A stretch of 64,000 nucleotides of DNA from Altererythrobacter sp. CAU 1644 (GTDB lineage: Bacteria; Pseudomonadota; Alphaproteobacteria; Sphingomonadales; Sphingomonadaceae). The stretch lies in contig NZ_CP121106.1 of assembly GCF_029623755.1 (NCBI RefSeq), positions 1,003,001 through 1,067,000 on the forward strand. The letters run 5' to 3'. The notes beneath the pieces were generated by a model. That model did no database searches. It was given only the letters and a program-made list of their open reading frames with translations, and was not told the origin of the DNA. Shown one piece after another: positions 25,747 through 35,309 of this stretch. Every line of letters begins with the position of its first letter. The stretch's first letter is position 1. A program made the position numbers and the translations under genes.

Positions 25747-26943
25747 CTATTTTCCGGTCACCTCGACCCGAATGTCGCCCAGCCGCGCCGAGCGGTGCTC
25801 GACCACGTCGCCCGGCTGGAGGAAATGGCCGCTGGCGAATTCATTGGCGATGAAAGTCTCGATCACGCTCGGCACCAATTCCTCACCACGTGCCCAGCCC
25901 GCGGTGAGCAGCCAGCGCGCGCCGCCCTCGATGATGTCGCCCCGGGTCGGCTGGGTGAAGATGACGCCCTCTGCCGTGCCGCTCATCAAGGTCATGTCGG
26001 GCGTGATCGCTGGCTGCGGGGCGAGCTTGTAGTACCGGCCCTCAAAGAGGAACCGCTGGCGCTGCATGTCAGCGAGCGCCTTCTCCGCCAGCGCGCCGAA
26101 ATCGAGCGTCATTTCCCCGCCGCGCGCATCCTGCCGCGGCTCGCCGTTGACGAAGGTCATCATGCGCTCCTGTGCGACGAAGCTCTGCCAGTCGCGCGGC
26201 ACCACCAGCAGCGCGCCTGCCGGGTAGAAATCCTCGCGGCTCTTGCCATCGCTGAACCCGCGGCCGCTATCGAGGTTGTCGGGATCGATCAGCCGGATCA
26301 GCCGGCTGCGGTCGGTGAAGTCGCCGCACAGGAACAGGCCTTTGGCAGCGGCGTCGAAATCCGCGCGCGAGGCAATGGGCCGGTCGAAACGCATGCACAG
26401 CTCGACTTCGTAATCGAGCAGCACGTCGGCGCGGCCGGCGACGTTCGACCGTGTGCCCATCGCCGCGCCGAACTTGGGAAACTGGAACACCGCATCGCTC
26501 GCGGCTTCCTCCGCGTGCTCGGGGAAATTGGTCCCGGTGCCGATATGGCGATCGCCGCGCGGCGCCGCCGGCAACAGCTCGGCGATCGGATAGCTCGCCA
26601 GGAGCCCGCCGAGCGAGGCGAGCGAACGCAATTGTTCATCGGTCGCCGCCGCGAGCACCGCGAAGGGATCCTCGCTCCTCACGCCCGTGGCGCGCGACAG
26701 GTCGACCGCGGTGATCGCCTCGGCCGCGAGTTCGGTCACCAGCAGGGTGGCTACCGAGCCATCTCCGCGCTTCACCTGCGCCAGCGTGACGGCTTCGCTC
26801 AGCGGTGCGAGCGCGGGGTCGAGCGGTTCCTGCTCGAAGCTTGCGACATTGAGCCGGGGGTCGGGCGAGGTCGCCCAGAGCAGAAACACCCCGCCAATCG
26901 CAAGTGCGAGGATTAACAGGATAATCTTGCCCAGCCGAACCAT
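25747..26943 (-). CDS. Membrane-anchored fumarylacetoacetate hydrolase-family protein
   Basis: A 398-residue protein. Residues about 5-25 are a hydrophobic anchor (IILLILALAIGGVFLLWA), followed by a spacer of about 120 residues and a FAH-like C-terminal domain. That domain shows GTNFPEHAEEA, DYEVELCMRFDRP with the metal-binding glutamates, and SREDFYPAGALLVVP. FAH proteins hydrolyse or decarboxylate 2-oxo acids. The anchor, if the start is right, puts the domain in the periplasm, which is unusual for this family. It diverges from the diguanylate cyclase gene. The end lies 128 bases from the next operon on the same strand. Confidence 0.8.
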   Translation of the reverse strand: MVRLGKIILLILALAIGGVFLLWATSPDPRLNVASFEQEPLDPALAPLSEAVTLAQVKRGDGSVATLLVTELAAEAITAVDLSRATGVRSEDPFAVLAAATDEQLRSLASLGGLLASYPIAELLPAAPRGDRHIGTGTNFPEHAEEAASDAVFQFPKFGAAMGTRSNVAGRADVLLDYEVELCMRFDRPIASRADFDAAAKGLFLCGDFTDRSRLIRLIDPDNLDSGRGFSDGKSREDFYPAGALLVVPRDWQSFVAQERMMTFVNGEPRQDARGGEMTLDFGALAEKALADMQRQRFLFEGRYYKLAPQPAITPDMTLMSGTAEGVIFTQPTRGDIIEGGARWLLTAGWARGEELVPSVIETFIANEFASGHFLQPGDVVEHRSARLGDIRVEVTGK

Positions 26944-27081
26944 CCGCCAACCCTAGCATAGTATTTGTCGGCATTCATACTTGGCGCCAAGAGGATTGCA
27001 CTTCCGCCCATCACAAATGTAAATTTTTTCCTGCTGCCGCACTTAGTAAAAGTTAAAAGTTGCGTCATTATAGCAATTTGC
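26944..27081. promoter_or_regulatory. Divergent promoter region with a 12-base palindrome
   Basis: AT-rich for this genome, so likely to contain the promoters of both flanking genes. It holds a perfect palindrome CTTGGCGCCAAG at 26980-26991 and a tandem AAAAGTT AAAAGTT at 27048-27061. No regulator can be named from sequence alone. Confidence 0.4.
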
Positions 27082-28818
27082 GTGACGGGCAGGGGCTACA
27101 CCATAGCGGCGGCGGCATATGCTGCACTGGTTTTTCTGGCGGCGCTGGCGCTCGCTTATAATCCGGTCGCGCGCGAAGGCGCGATTGCCCCTGCCTGTAT
27201 CGCCAATCAATCAGCGTCATTGACCTCCGAAGCGCTGGCAGGCCCCGGCGCTCACTGGGACTGCACGAGTACCAGCGGATCGGTTAGCGAGATCGCCGCG
27301 CTCGTCCGGTTCGACCTTGCCGAGGCGCGCCAGCTTCCGATCGTAATGCGGACCCGGATCGGGCTGTTCGATCGCCTCGAGCTGAGCGTGGTCGACGCCG
27401 ACGGCACGGTCCGCCAGTCGATCTTCGAACGGGATGACGTCAAGCTGATCTCCAACGATCCGATGTTCCTGGCCGACCTTCCCGAGGTCAGCGAAACCAG
27501 CCGCGCCGTGTTCATGCAGATCAAGGGCGCGCGCCACGACCCCACCGTACTGCGCGCGCTGCTATTCCCGCAGGATCCGACCCTGTCGCATGGACACCTG
27601 CTGGCCTTGCTCGGGATTGCCGTGCTGCTTGGGCTGGTGATCGCTCCGGTGATCTTCGACCTCGCCTTCTACGGCGCGCTCAAGTCCGAATTCCTCCTCT
27701 GGCATGCCGCCCTGTCGCTGAGCTTTGCGCTGCTGGTGCTATTTCGATCGGGACTGGTGGTCGAATTCCTGCCGCTCACAATCGAGGTCTGGCGTGGCCT
27801 GCTGATCATGGGCCTGGGGCTATGCGCATTTGTCGGGGCGATGTTCACCTGTTCCTTCGTGGAAAACGACAAGCTCGATCCGCGCCTGCGCAAGTGGCTC
27901 CCCAGAATGGGGGTCTGGGCACTTATCGCTTCGGCGATCCATGCCTCGGCGTTCGATTTCCTCGCGCCGCTCGGCGGATCGTTCCATTCCTACGCGCTGG
28001 CGCCGGTGCTCATCACCTTCATGCTAGCCATGGTGGACGCCTACCGCCGCGGTTCGCGGGCCATCCGGTTCCAGATTCTCGGCTGGGCGCCGCTGATGCT
28101 CGCCTTCGCCCTGCAATTGCTTACCTATATCACGCCGCTGGGGCTGCCGACCGATGCCCTGCCGATGTTCTACCTCGGCACGCTGAGCGAGACGACGATC
28201 ACCGCGATCGGCGTGGCCGACCGGTTCTTCCTGATGCGGCGCGAGCGCGACGAGGCGCTGATCGAGGCGATCGAGCTGGAGCGCCTTTCAGTGCGCGATC
28301 CGCTCACCGGCCTGCTCAACCGCCGCGCGATCGACGAGCGTTTCGAGGAACTGCACATCGGCGGCTACGAAACTTTCGCACTGGTCGATCTCGATCACTT
28401 CAAGAAGGTCAATGACAACGAGGGCCACACTACGGGCGACAGGGTGCTCCAGGTCGTCGCCCGAACGCTCAACGACGACGCCGGCACGATTGCGATGCGG
28501 CTCGGCGGAGAGGAATTCCTGCTGATGATGCGCGGGGCCGATGCCGAGGAGCGCGCCGAGCGACTGCGGCAGATCGTCTCGCTCCGCGTGGCGCGGGAAC
28601 TGCCCGAACTGTCGCAAGTGGTCACGGCGAGCATGGGGCTGCTGGTTGCGCCCCGGCGTGCACTGCCCAAGGCCGCGTTCTCCGATATCTACAGCCGCGC
28701 CGACATGCTGCTCTACGAAGCCAAGGCACAGGGCCGCAACCGGATGGTCAGCGAGAAGCTGCGCCCTTTCAGCCCGCGCAACAAGAACGATCGGCGCGGC
28801 GACGCCAAGGTCGCCTAG
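27082..28818 (+). CDS. Membrane diguanylate cyclase (7TMR-DISM-like plus GGDEF)
   Basis: About 578 residues from GTG 27082. A first membrane helix is followed by a periplasmic beta-rich segment, then about seven membrane helices (beginning HGHLLALLGIAVLLGLVIAP) and a C-terminal GGDEF domain with DPLTGLLNRRAID and an intact active site GGEEF. The inhibitory RxxD motif that normally precedes the active site by five residues is absent, so product feedback inhibition at that site is not expected. It makes cyclic di-GMP. The start is uncertain: in-frame TTG at 26965 and GTG at 27082 are possible and neither has a ribosome site; the upstream stretch looks like promoter DNA. Confidence 0.87.
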   Translation: MTGRGYTIAAAAYAALVFLAALALAYNPVAREGAIAPACIANQSASLTSEALAGPGAHWDCTSTSGSVSEIAALVRFDLAEARQLPIVMRTRIGLFDRLELSVVDADGTVRQSIFERDDVKLISNDPMFLADLPEVSETSRAVFMQIKGARHDPTVLRALLFPQDPTLSHGHLLALLGIAVLLGLVIAPVIFDLAFYGALKSEFLLWHAALSLSFALLVLFRSGLVVEFLPLTIEVWRGLLIMGLGLCAFVGAMFTCSFVENDKLDPRLRKWLPRMGVWALIASAIHASAFDFLAPLGGSFHSYALAPVLITFMLAMVDAYRRGSRAIRFQILGWAPLMLAFALQLLTYITPLGLPTDALPMFYLGTLSETTITAIGVADRFFLMRRERDEALIEAIELERLSVRDPLTGLLNRRAIDERFEELHIGGYETFALVDLDHFKKVNDNEGHTTGDRVLQVVARTLNDDAGTIAMRLGGEEFLLMMRGADAEERAERLRQIVSLRVARELPELSQVVTASMGLLVAPRRALPKAAFSDIYSRADMLLYEAKAQGRNRMVSEKLRPFSPRNKNDRRGDAKVA

Positions 28819-30092
28819 GCCGCGGCGCGCCAGTCACGATAGCGCTTGGCGCGCCTGGCCGCGCGGTATTGGTCGGCCAGCAATGCCATCGTTGCCGAAC
28901 CGCCATCACCGGGTGCCTTGCCCTTCGCCATGCGCTCGATCTGCTGCTTGGTCAGCGCCATGGTCGCAAGCCCCTTGAGCGAGGGATTGGCAAAGCCCGC
29001 GACCGGCAGGGTGACGTCGGTCTTGAGCCGCTCGCGCCAGTGCCTGGGGAGAGCCGGATCGCTCGCCATTGCCCGGCCGAGCCCCAGTAGTTCGACCCCG
29101 AAGCCATGCTCGTCATGCGCGAGCGCCGCCTCCGCCACCTCCAGCCGGGTGATGCCGCCCGTGACCATGATCGGCATGTCGGCGACCTTGGCGATGTCGC
29201 GCGCGAAATCGATGAAATATGCTTCGCGCGCCAGCGTCGACGACGTCGAGCCGCCGCTCTCGTGGTCGGCATTGCCCTGCATCGCGGGACTCTCGTAGCT
29301 GCCGCCCGACAACTCGATGAAGTCGAGCCCGTGCCCGTTGAGCCATTCAACCACCTGCCGCGCGTCGTCGAAATCGAAACCGCCGCGCTGGAAATCGGCC
29401 GAGTTGAGCTTTAACCCGACGCCAAAGCTGAGCTTCACCCGCTTGCGCACGGCATCGACGATTTCGAGCAGAAAGCGCGCGCGGTTTTCAAGGCTGCCGC
29501 CCCATTCGTCCTCGCGCCGGTTGGTCAATGGCGAGAGGAACTGGCTGACCAGGTAGCCATGCGCGCCGTGGATCTCGATCCCGTCGAAGCCTGCTTCCTG
29601 CGCCGCCTCCGCACTATCGGCAAAGCGCGTGACGATCGTCTCGATCTCGCGCTCCTCCAGCGCGCGGACCGGCGCGAACAGCGAAGAGAACTTGCCCAGG
29701 TTGAGTTCGACGCCCGAAGGCGAGACGGCGGTTTCACCCAGGCTCTTGTATAGCTGGCGCCCCGGATGGCTGATCTGCAGCCAGAACTGTCCGCCGCCGG
29801 ACTTGCCGATCCGCGCCCATTCCCTGAACGGCGCGAGATCGGTGCCTTTTTGCAGCACCACGGCGCCCGGCCCCGTCAGCGCCGCGGGATCGACCATGAC
29901 ATTGCCCGAGAGGATCATGCCGACGCCGCCTTCGGCCCATTGGCGGTAAAGATTGAACAGCTTCGTGCCCGGATACTGACCGGGCTGGACCGCGAGATTC
30001 TCCTCCATCGCCGCCTTGCAGAGACGGTTTGCGAGCGTGGTGCCGTTGGGGAGTTTGAGCGGCTGGAAGATCGGGCTGTCGGTTTCGCTCAT
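28815..30092 (-). CDS. NADH:flavin oxidoreductase / Old Yellow Enzyme family
   Basis: A 425-residue FMN-dependent TIM-barrel reductase. It has FQPLKLPNGTTLANRLCKAAM at the start, the substrate/FMN region HPGRQLYKS, the catalytic block GFDGIEIHGAHGYLVSQFLS and LSPLTNRREDEWGGSLENR. It reduces activated alkenes or related compounds with NAD(P)H; the physiological substrate is unknown. The ATG at 30092 has GGAGGA upstream and overlaps the thioesterase stop as ATGA. Its stop shares a CTAG with the convergent diguanylate cyclase stop (28815-28818). Confidence 0.92.
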   Translation of the reverse strand: MSETDSPIFQPLKLPNGTTLANRLCKAAMEENLAVQPGQYPGTKLFNLYRQWAEGGVGMILSGNVMVDPAALTGPGAVVLQKGTDLAPFREWARIGKSGGGQFWLQISHPGRQLYKSLGETAVSPSGVELNLGKFSSLFAPVRALEEREIETIVTRFADSAEAAQEAGFDGIEIHGAHGYLVSQFLSPLTNRREDEWGGSLENRARFLLEIVDAVRKRVKLSFGVGLKLNSADFQRGGFDFDDARQVVEWLNGHGLDFIELSGGSYESPAMQGNADHESGGSTSSTLAREAYFIDFARDIAKVADMPIMVTGGITRLEVAEAALAHDEHGFGVELLGLGRAMASDPALPRHWRERLKTDVTLPVAGFANPSLKGLATMALTKQQIERMAKGKAPGDGGSATMALLADQYRAARRAKRYRDWRAAA

Positions 30093-30496
30093 GGTTCCTC
30101 CGATATCTGGAAAGGTGCGATCACTTCGGGCCTCACCCTGACAAGGCGCTGGCTCGCACGATCGAGCATTGCCCATGTGGTTCGGGCAGAGACGATAATC
30201 TTTCCCGCGTCGGTCCTGAAGTCGACCCGCCGGTCGGACTTGGCACCCTGCGGCGCATCGGGGATCCAGGTCTCGCCGGTCACGGTCTCGCCCTCCGCGA
30301 TATTGCCGCGGTAGTCGATCTCGTGGCGGATCACGACCCAAAAGAAGGCGCCATGGTCTTCGCTTCGCGCCGCCGCATCCCAATGCGCCGTCGCGATATC
30401 CTGAACCCAGCCGACCCAGACAGTGTTGTTGACGTGACCAAGCTCGTCGATGTGTTCCGGCAATGCGGTGAAGGCCATGCTGAACGCGGTGCTCAT
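30089..30496 (-). CDS. Acyl-CoA thioesterase, 4HBT hotdog fold
   Basis: A 135-residue hotdog-fold protein with the family motif DELGHVNNTVWVGWVQD, which carries the catalytic acid and helix start. It likely hydrolyses an acyl-CoA thioester. It lies upstream of and overlaps the Old Yellow Enzyme gene (ATGA), so the two form an operon. It lies 10 bases downstream of the HAD gene, which may be part of the same transcript. Confidence 0.88.
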   Translation of the reverse strand: MSTAFSMAFTALPEHIDELGHVNNTVWVGWVQDIATAHWDAAARSEDHGAFFWVVIRHEIDYRGNIAEGETVTGETWIPDAPQGAKSDRRVDFRTDAGKIIVSARTTWAMLDRASQRLVRVRPEVIAPFQISEEP

Positions 30497-30506
30497 GCCT
30501 GTGCTT

Positions 30507-31118
30507 TCACATTATCACATCGAGTTGGGCAAGGTCGCAGCGCGCAGCTTGAGCGGTGGTGAAGACCCGGCCGATCATGCCGACCGCTTCAGCGCCAGCG
30601 ACGTTGCGGGGCAGGTCGTCAAAGAACAGGGTTTCCTGCGGATCGAGCGATCCCGCATCGATCAGATGTTGATAGATGCGCGGATCTGGCTTGAGCACGC
30701 CAATTTCGGCTGAAACCGCGGCATGCTCGAACAGGTCCCAGAAATCGTAGCGGCGCCGCAGGTGCGCCACGATCTCACGAACATTGTCAGTAAGTGCGAA
30801 CAATCGGTGGCCGGCGGCGGCCAAGTCGCGCATTAGCGGGACCGTACCCTCAAGCAGCACCATGCTGTCGAACAAGGCTTGATAAAGCCGGTCGACTTCA
30901 TCGTCGGCGAGCCCATGTCTTTCGATGAAAAGTGGCTTTGCCTCTTCTAGCGAATGCTCTCCGCGATTGACCGCGATCCAGGTTTCGCTCCTCGCAAAGG
31001 GCGAACGAAACCCCGGCTGGTCGACCCGCTCATCGCCAAGCGCATCGCGCACGATGGCATGCGGATCCCAGGGCACCACCACATTGCCGATGTCGAAGAC
31101 GATATTGCGGATTGGCAA
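30507..31118 (-). CDS. HAD-superfamily hydrolase (YihX-like)
   Basis: A 203-residue HAD phosphatase. Motif I is FDIGNVVVPWD, motif II LTDN, motif III lysine in KPDPRIY and motif IV FFDDLPRNV. Motif I has G in place of the usual second D, as in YihX/epoxide-hydrolase-N-terminal-like members. Starts with TTG at 31118; a good GAGGAGG, shared with the 3' end of the oligopeptidase gene, precedes it. It lies three bases after the oligopeptidase stop, so the two are translationally linked. Confidence 0.87.
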   Translation of the reverse strand: MPIRNIVFDIGNVVVPWDPHAIVRDALGDERVDQPGFRSPFARSETWIAVNRGEHSLEEAKPLFIERHGLADDEVDRLYQALFDSMVLLEGTVPLMRDLAAAGHRLFALTDNVREIVAHLRRRYDFWDLFEHAAVSAEIGVLKPDPRIYQHLIDAGSLDPQETLFFDDLPRNVAGAEAVGMIGRVFTTAQAARCDLAQLDVIM

Positions 31119-31121
31119 GCG

Positions 31122-33290
31122 CTATTCCTCCTCGGTCAGTCCCATCTGCCACAGGATGAAGGCGACTTCCTCGGCGACTTCATAGACTGAATTCCACCGG
31201 CCCGACTTGCCGCCGTGGCCTGCGCCCATATTGGTCTTGAGCAGCAGTTCGTTGTCGTCGGTCTTCACATCGCGCAGCTTGGCGACCCATTTGGCAGGCT
31301 CCCAATAGGTCACGCGCGGATCGTTGAGTCCGGCGGTAACCAGTAGCGGAGGATAAGCCTTAGGTACGACTTGATCATAGGGCGAGTAGCTTAGGATATA
31401 GCCGAAGGCTTCCTTGTCGGTGATCGGGTTACCCCACTCCTGCCATTCACCCGGAGTCAGCGGCAGGCTTTCATCGAGCATGGTGTTGAGCACGTCGACG
31501 AACGGAACATGCGCCACGATCGCGCCCCACAACTCGGGCGCCTGGTTGATCACCGCGCCCATCAGTTCGCCGCCGGCCGAACCGCCCGAGGCGGTGACCT
31601 TGCCCTTGGCGGTGTAGCCCTGATCGATCAGCCCCTTCGCCGCATCGACGAAATCGTTGAAGGTGTTACGCCGTTCGAACGCCTTGCCCTGCAGATACCA
31701 GCGCCGCCCGAGGTCGTCGCCGCCGCGGATATGCGCGATGGCATAGGCGAAGCCGCGATCGACCAGGCTCAGCCGCGTGGTCGAGAACCCCGGCGGCACG
31801 GCATAGCCATAGGAACCGTAGGCATAGAGATGGAGCGGCCCGCCCGGTTTCCGGTCCTTGCGCATCAGCACGCTGACCGGCACCTGCGTCCCGTCGCGCG
31901 CGGTGATCGTGGTGCGCTCGGTAGTATAGAGCGTCGCGTCATAGCCGCTCGGGATCTCCTGCTGCTTGAGCAGTTCGAGCGCGCCGGTCCTGACGTCGTA
32001 GTCGTAGACCGAATCCGGCGTGACCATACTTTCGTAGCCGAGCCGCAGCTTCTGCATGTCGTATTCGGGATTGTTGTCCAGGCCCGCGTCATAGCTCGCC
32101 TCGGGAAAGGCGATCGGTCGCGCTTCCATCGGTGCGTCGTAGCTGCGCAGCTGGATCTGGTCCAAGCCGTCAAGCCGCCCTTCGGTGACGAAGAAGTCCT
32201 TGAACAGGTCGAACCCGGTCAGGTAGAATTCGTCCGATCCCGCAATCACCGTTTCCCATTCGCCCGGCGAAGCGAGCGAGGCCTTGGCGAGCCGGAAATT
32301 GACGTGGTCGTCATTGGTCCAGACGAACAGTTCCCCGTCGCGGACATCGACCGAATATTCGACGCCCTTGCGCCGCGGCTTGACCAGGATCTGCTCGCCG
32401 GTCGGATCGTCGGCGCGCACCAGCCGCACTTCGCTGGTCTCGTTGTCGCCGGTCGAGATCACCAGCCAGTCCTCCTGCGCGGACAAGCCCGATCCCACGC
32501 GGAAGGTGACGTCGTCTTCCCTGAATATCTCGACGTCCTCGCTCACCGGCGTGCCGATCTTGTGCAGCCGGACATTGTTGACGCGCCACTGGTCGTCGAC
32601 CTTGCCGTAGGCAATCATGGTGTCGCCCGTGAGCCAGGTCAGGCCGGAGAGCGTTTCCGGGATCTCATCGCCCAGCAGTTCGCCCGTCTCGAGATCCTTG
32701 ATCCGGGCGGTGAAGCGTTCCGAACCGTTGGTGTCGGTCGAATAGGCCATGAAGCGACCGTTGCGGCTGACCGACAGCGCGCCGAGGCGGAAATACTCGT
32801 GCCCATCGGCCAGCGCATTCTCGTCGAGCATCAGCACCGCGTCGCCGCCCGCGACCGGCCGGCGATACCACTTGCGGTATTGCGCGCCTTCCTCGAACTC
32901 GGACCAGTAGAGCCAGTCGCCATCCTTCTGCGGAACGGTCGAATCGTCCTCCTTGATCCGCGCCTTCATCTCCTGGAACAGCTCTTCGGTGAGCTGCTTG
33001 TTCGGAGCCATCCGCGCTTCGAACCAGGCGTTCTCGGCCTTGACGTAGTCGAGGATGCCCTCGTCATCGACCGTCGGGTAGGACGGGTCCCGGAGCCAGT
33101 GATAGGGATCGCTGAGCGTAATCCCGTGGTGCGTGTAGCTGTGCTCGCGCTTCTCGGCGACGGGCGGAGAGGTCGGTACCTCGCTGTTCACTTGGGGCTT
33201 GTCCTTGTCCTGATTGGCGGCCTGCGCTGCCACGGGCATAGCGGCGAGGCAAGCGGCAAGAGCCGCCGCAGCGGGTTTCCATGTTTTCAT
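31122..33290 (-). CDS. Exported prolyl oligopeptidase family peptidase (oligopeptidase B type, S9A)
   Basis: A 722-residue serine peptidase. An N-terminal signal peptide (TWKPAAAALAACLAAMPVAAQA) is followed by a seven-blade propeller and an alpha/beta-hydrolase domain. The nucleophile is in TASGGSAGGELMG near residue 570, and the histidine in MGAGHGGKSGRWN at the C-terminus. Oligopeptidase B cleaves short peptides after basic residues and is usually cytoplasmic, so the signal peptide suggests periplasmic action here. It diverges from the aminopeptidase P gene across about 140 bases, which suggests shared control of peptide use (inference). Confidence 0.93.
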   Translation of the reverse strand: MKTWKPAAAALAACLAAMPVAAQAANQDKDKPQVNSEVPTSPPVAEKREHSYTHHGITLSDPYHWLRDPSYPTVDDEGILDYVKAENAWFEARMAPNKQLTEELFQEMKARIKEDDSTVPQKDGDWLYWSEFEEGAQYRKWYRRPVAGGDAVLMLDENALADGHEYFRLGALSVSRNGRFMAYSTDTNGSERFTARIKDLETGELLGDEIPETLSGLTWLTGDTMIAYGKVDDQWRVNNVRLHKIGTPVSEDVEIFREDDVTFRVGSGLSAQEDWLVISTGDNETSEVRLVRADDPTGEQILVKPRRKGVEYSVDVRDGELFVWTNDDHVNFRLAKASLASPGEWETVIAGSDEFYLTGFDLFKDFFVTEGRLDGLDQIQLRSYDAPMEARPIAFPEASYDAGLDNNPEYDMQKLRLGYESMVTPDSVYDYDVRTGALELLKQQEIPSGYDATLYTTERTTITARDGTQVPVSVLMRKDRKPGGPLHLYAYGSYGYAVPPGFSTTRLSLVDRGFAYAIAHIRGGDDLGRRWYLQGKAFERRNTFNDFVDAAKGLIDQGYTAKGKVTASGGSAGGELMGAVINQAPELWGAIVAHVPFVDVLNTMLDESLPLTPGEWQEWGNPITDKEAFGYILSYSPYDQVVPKAYPPLLVTAGLNDPRVTYWEPAKWVAKLRDVKTDDNELLLKTNMGAGHGGKSGRWNSVYEVAEEVAFILWQMGLTEEE

Positions 33291-33431
33291 TGGGTATGCC
33301 TTCTTGTGCGATCCGTTTCCTATTCGCGCCCAATGGCTGGCAAGCCGGGGCTTTGGCCCCTATGTTGGTCGCTATGGAATGCGCTCGTGCCAAAACCGCG
33401 CGAGCAACACAATATTGCAGGAACCGCCCGA

Positions 33432-35237
33432 ATGCTGATGCAGACACACGAAGCCCGTCTCGATGCCTTGCGCCGCGAACTGAAGCACCGCGAACTCGAC
33501 GGTTTCGTCATCCCGATCTCCGATGAGCACATGAGCGAATATGTCGGCGCCTATGCGCAGCGCCTCGCCTGGCTCACGGGCTTTGGCGGCAGCGCGGGCA
33601 GCGCGGTGGTGCTGGGCAACGCGGCGGCAATCTTCGTCGATGGCCGCTATACCGTCCAGGTCCGCGACCAGGTCGACGAAAAGCTGTTCGAGTACCGCTC
33701 GGTACCCAAGGACACGATCGGCGGCTGGATCGTCGAGAATGCGGCTGAGGGTGCGCGGATCGGCTATGACGCCTGGCTCCACACCAAGCGCTGGGTCGAG
33801 ACGGTGCAAAAGCAGCTCGACAAGAAGGGCGCCAAGCTCGTCCCGGTAGACGGTAACCCGATCGACGCGGTGTGGCAGGATCGCCCCGCCCCCTCTGACG
33901 CCCCGGCCCTGATCCACGCCCAAGAGGTAGCTGGACGCTCCTCGGCCGAGAAACGTGCCGAGATCGCCGAATGGCTCAAGGCGGAAGGGCATGACGCGGC
34001 TGTCATCTCGGCGCTCGATTCGATCGCCTGGGTGCTCAATATCCGCGGCCAGGACGTCGAGCATACTCCCGTCGCGCTGTCCTATCTCGTCGCCCATGCC
34101 GATGGCACGGCGGAGCTCTTCATCGCCCCGGAGAAGGTGTCGCCCGAGCTGACGCAGCACCTCGGCAATGCGGTGACGATCCGCGAGCGGTCGGGCTTTC
34201 CCGACGCCTTGGAAGGCTATTCGGGCAAGAGCGTGTCGGTCGATCCCAACTATGGCGCAGCGGCGATCGCCCAATTGCTCGAGAAAGGCGGTGCCAAGGT
34301 CAGCTTCGACCGCGATCCGACGATCCTGCCCAAGGCGGTGAAGAACCCGGTCGAACAGCAGGGACACCGCGATGCGCAGGCGCGCGATGGCGCCGCGGTC
34401 GCGCGGTTCCTGCGCTGGATCGAGCTCAACGCGCCGTCGGGCGAGATCGACGAGCTCACCGCGGCAGCCAAGCTCAAGGAATTCCGCGAAGCGCATGGTG
34501 ATCTGCGCGACCTGTCCTTCGACACGATTTCGGCCGCCGGGCCGCACGCCGCCCTGCCGCACTACAAGGTCGACGAGGACAGCAATATCCCGATCCCGCC
34601 CTCGAGCATCTATCTCGTCGACTCGGGCGGGCAGTATCAGGATGGCACCACCGACATTACCCGCACCGTGTGGGTCGGCCCGGGCGAGCCGACGCAAGAG
34701 ATGCGCGATCGCTATACCCGCGTGCTGAAGGGCCATATTACGATCGACAGCGCGATCTTCCCTTCGGGCACCGCAGGCAGCCAGCTCGACAGCTTTGCCC
34801 GGCAATATCTGTGGCAGGCGGGTGTCGATTATGCCCATGGCACCGGCCACGGCGTCGGCAGTTTCCTGTCGGTCCATGAAGGGCCGCAACGCATCGCCAA
34901 GGCAGCGGGCGGCCAGGCCGGCACCGACCAGGAACTGCTCGCCGGCATGATCCTCTCGAACGAGCCGGGCTATTACAAGCAGGGCCATTTCGGCATCCGG
35001 ATAGAAAACCTCGTGCTGGTCGAGCCACGCAAAATCGAGGGTGCCGAAGGCGACTATTTCGGGTTCGAGAACCTCACCTTCGTCCCGATCGACCGGCGCC
35101 TGGTCGACAAGTCCATGCTCTCGCCCGCCGAAATCGCCTGGTGGGACAGCTATCACGCCAAGGTCTACGCCCTGCTGTCACCGCAGCTCGAAGGGGACGA
35201 CCTGGCCTGGCTCGAAGGACAATGCGCGCCGCTGTGA
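33432..35237 (+). CDS. Aminopeptidase P family (M24) metallopeptidase
   Basis: About 601 residues, three-domain type. Two creatinase-like N-terminal domains precede the pita-bread M24 domain. Metal ligands are seen in DGTTDITRTVWVG, the histidine in HGTGHGVGSFLSVHEGP, and glutamates in NEPGYY and IENLVLVE. It removes N-terminal residues before proline. ATG at 33432 (or 33438) with AGGAA upstream. No signal peptide, so cytoplasmic. Divergent from the exported oligopeptidase. Confidence 0.94.
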   Translation: MLMQTHEARLDALRRELKHRELDGFVIPISDEHMSEYVGAYAQRLAWLTGFGGSAGSAVVLGNAAAIFVDGRYTVQVRDQVDEKLFEYRSVPKDTIGGWIVENAAEGARIGYDAWLHTKRWVETVQKQLDKKGAKLVPVDGNPIDAVWQDRPAPSDAPALIHAQEVAGRSSAEKRAEIAEWLKAEGHDAAVISALDSIAWVLNIRGQDVEHTPVALSYLVAHADGTAELFIAPEKVSPELTQHLGNAVTIRERSGFPDALEGYSGKSVSVDPNYGAAAIAQLLEKGGAKVSFDRDPTILPKAVKNPVEQQGHRDAQARDGAAVARFLRWIELNAPSGEIDELTAAAKLKEFREAHGDLRDLSFDTISAAGPHAALPHYKVDEDSNIPIPPSSIYLVDSGGQYQDGTTDITRTVWVGPGEPTQEMRDRYTRVLKGHITIDSAIFPSGTAGSQLDSFARQYLWQAGVDYAHGTGHGVGSFLSVHEGPQRIAKAAGGQAGTDQELLAGMILSNEPGYYKQGHFGIRIENLVLVEPRKIEGAEGDYFGFENLTFVPIDRRLVDKSMLSPAEIAWWDSYHAKVYALLSPQLEGDDLAWLEGQCAPL

Positions 35238-35309
35238 CGGGGCTTGCCCGATCGTATTTGTTCTCGTATTGTTCCGCTTGATGGTCGCGATTCGCAAAGG
35301 AGATTTCAG

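Noticed and set aside
27043..27056. TTAG-N6-TTAA as a possible CtrA site before the diguanylate cyclase
   Set aside because: CtrA sites need TTAA-N7-TTAA; the spacing is six and one half-site deviates.
31509..33431. Long open stretch upstream and in frame with aminopeptidase P, giving a 1242-codon frame
   Set aside because: The first 641 codons are the antisense of the oligopeptidase gene, with arginine- and aspartate-rich composition and no domain; the real start is at 33432.
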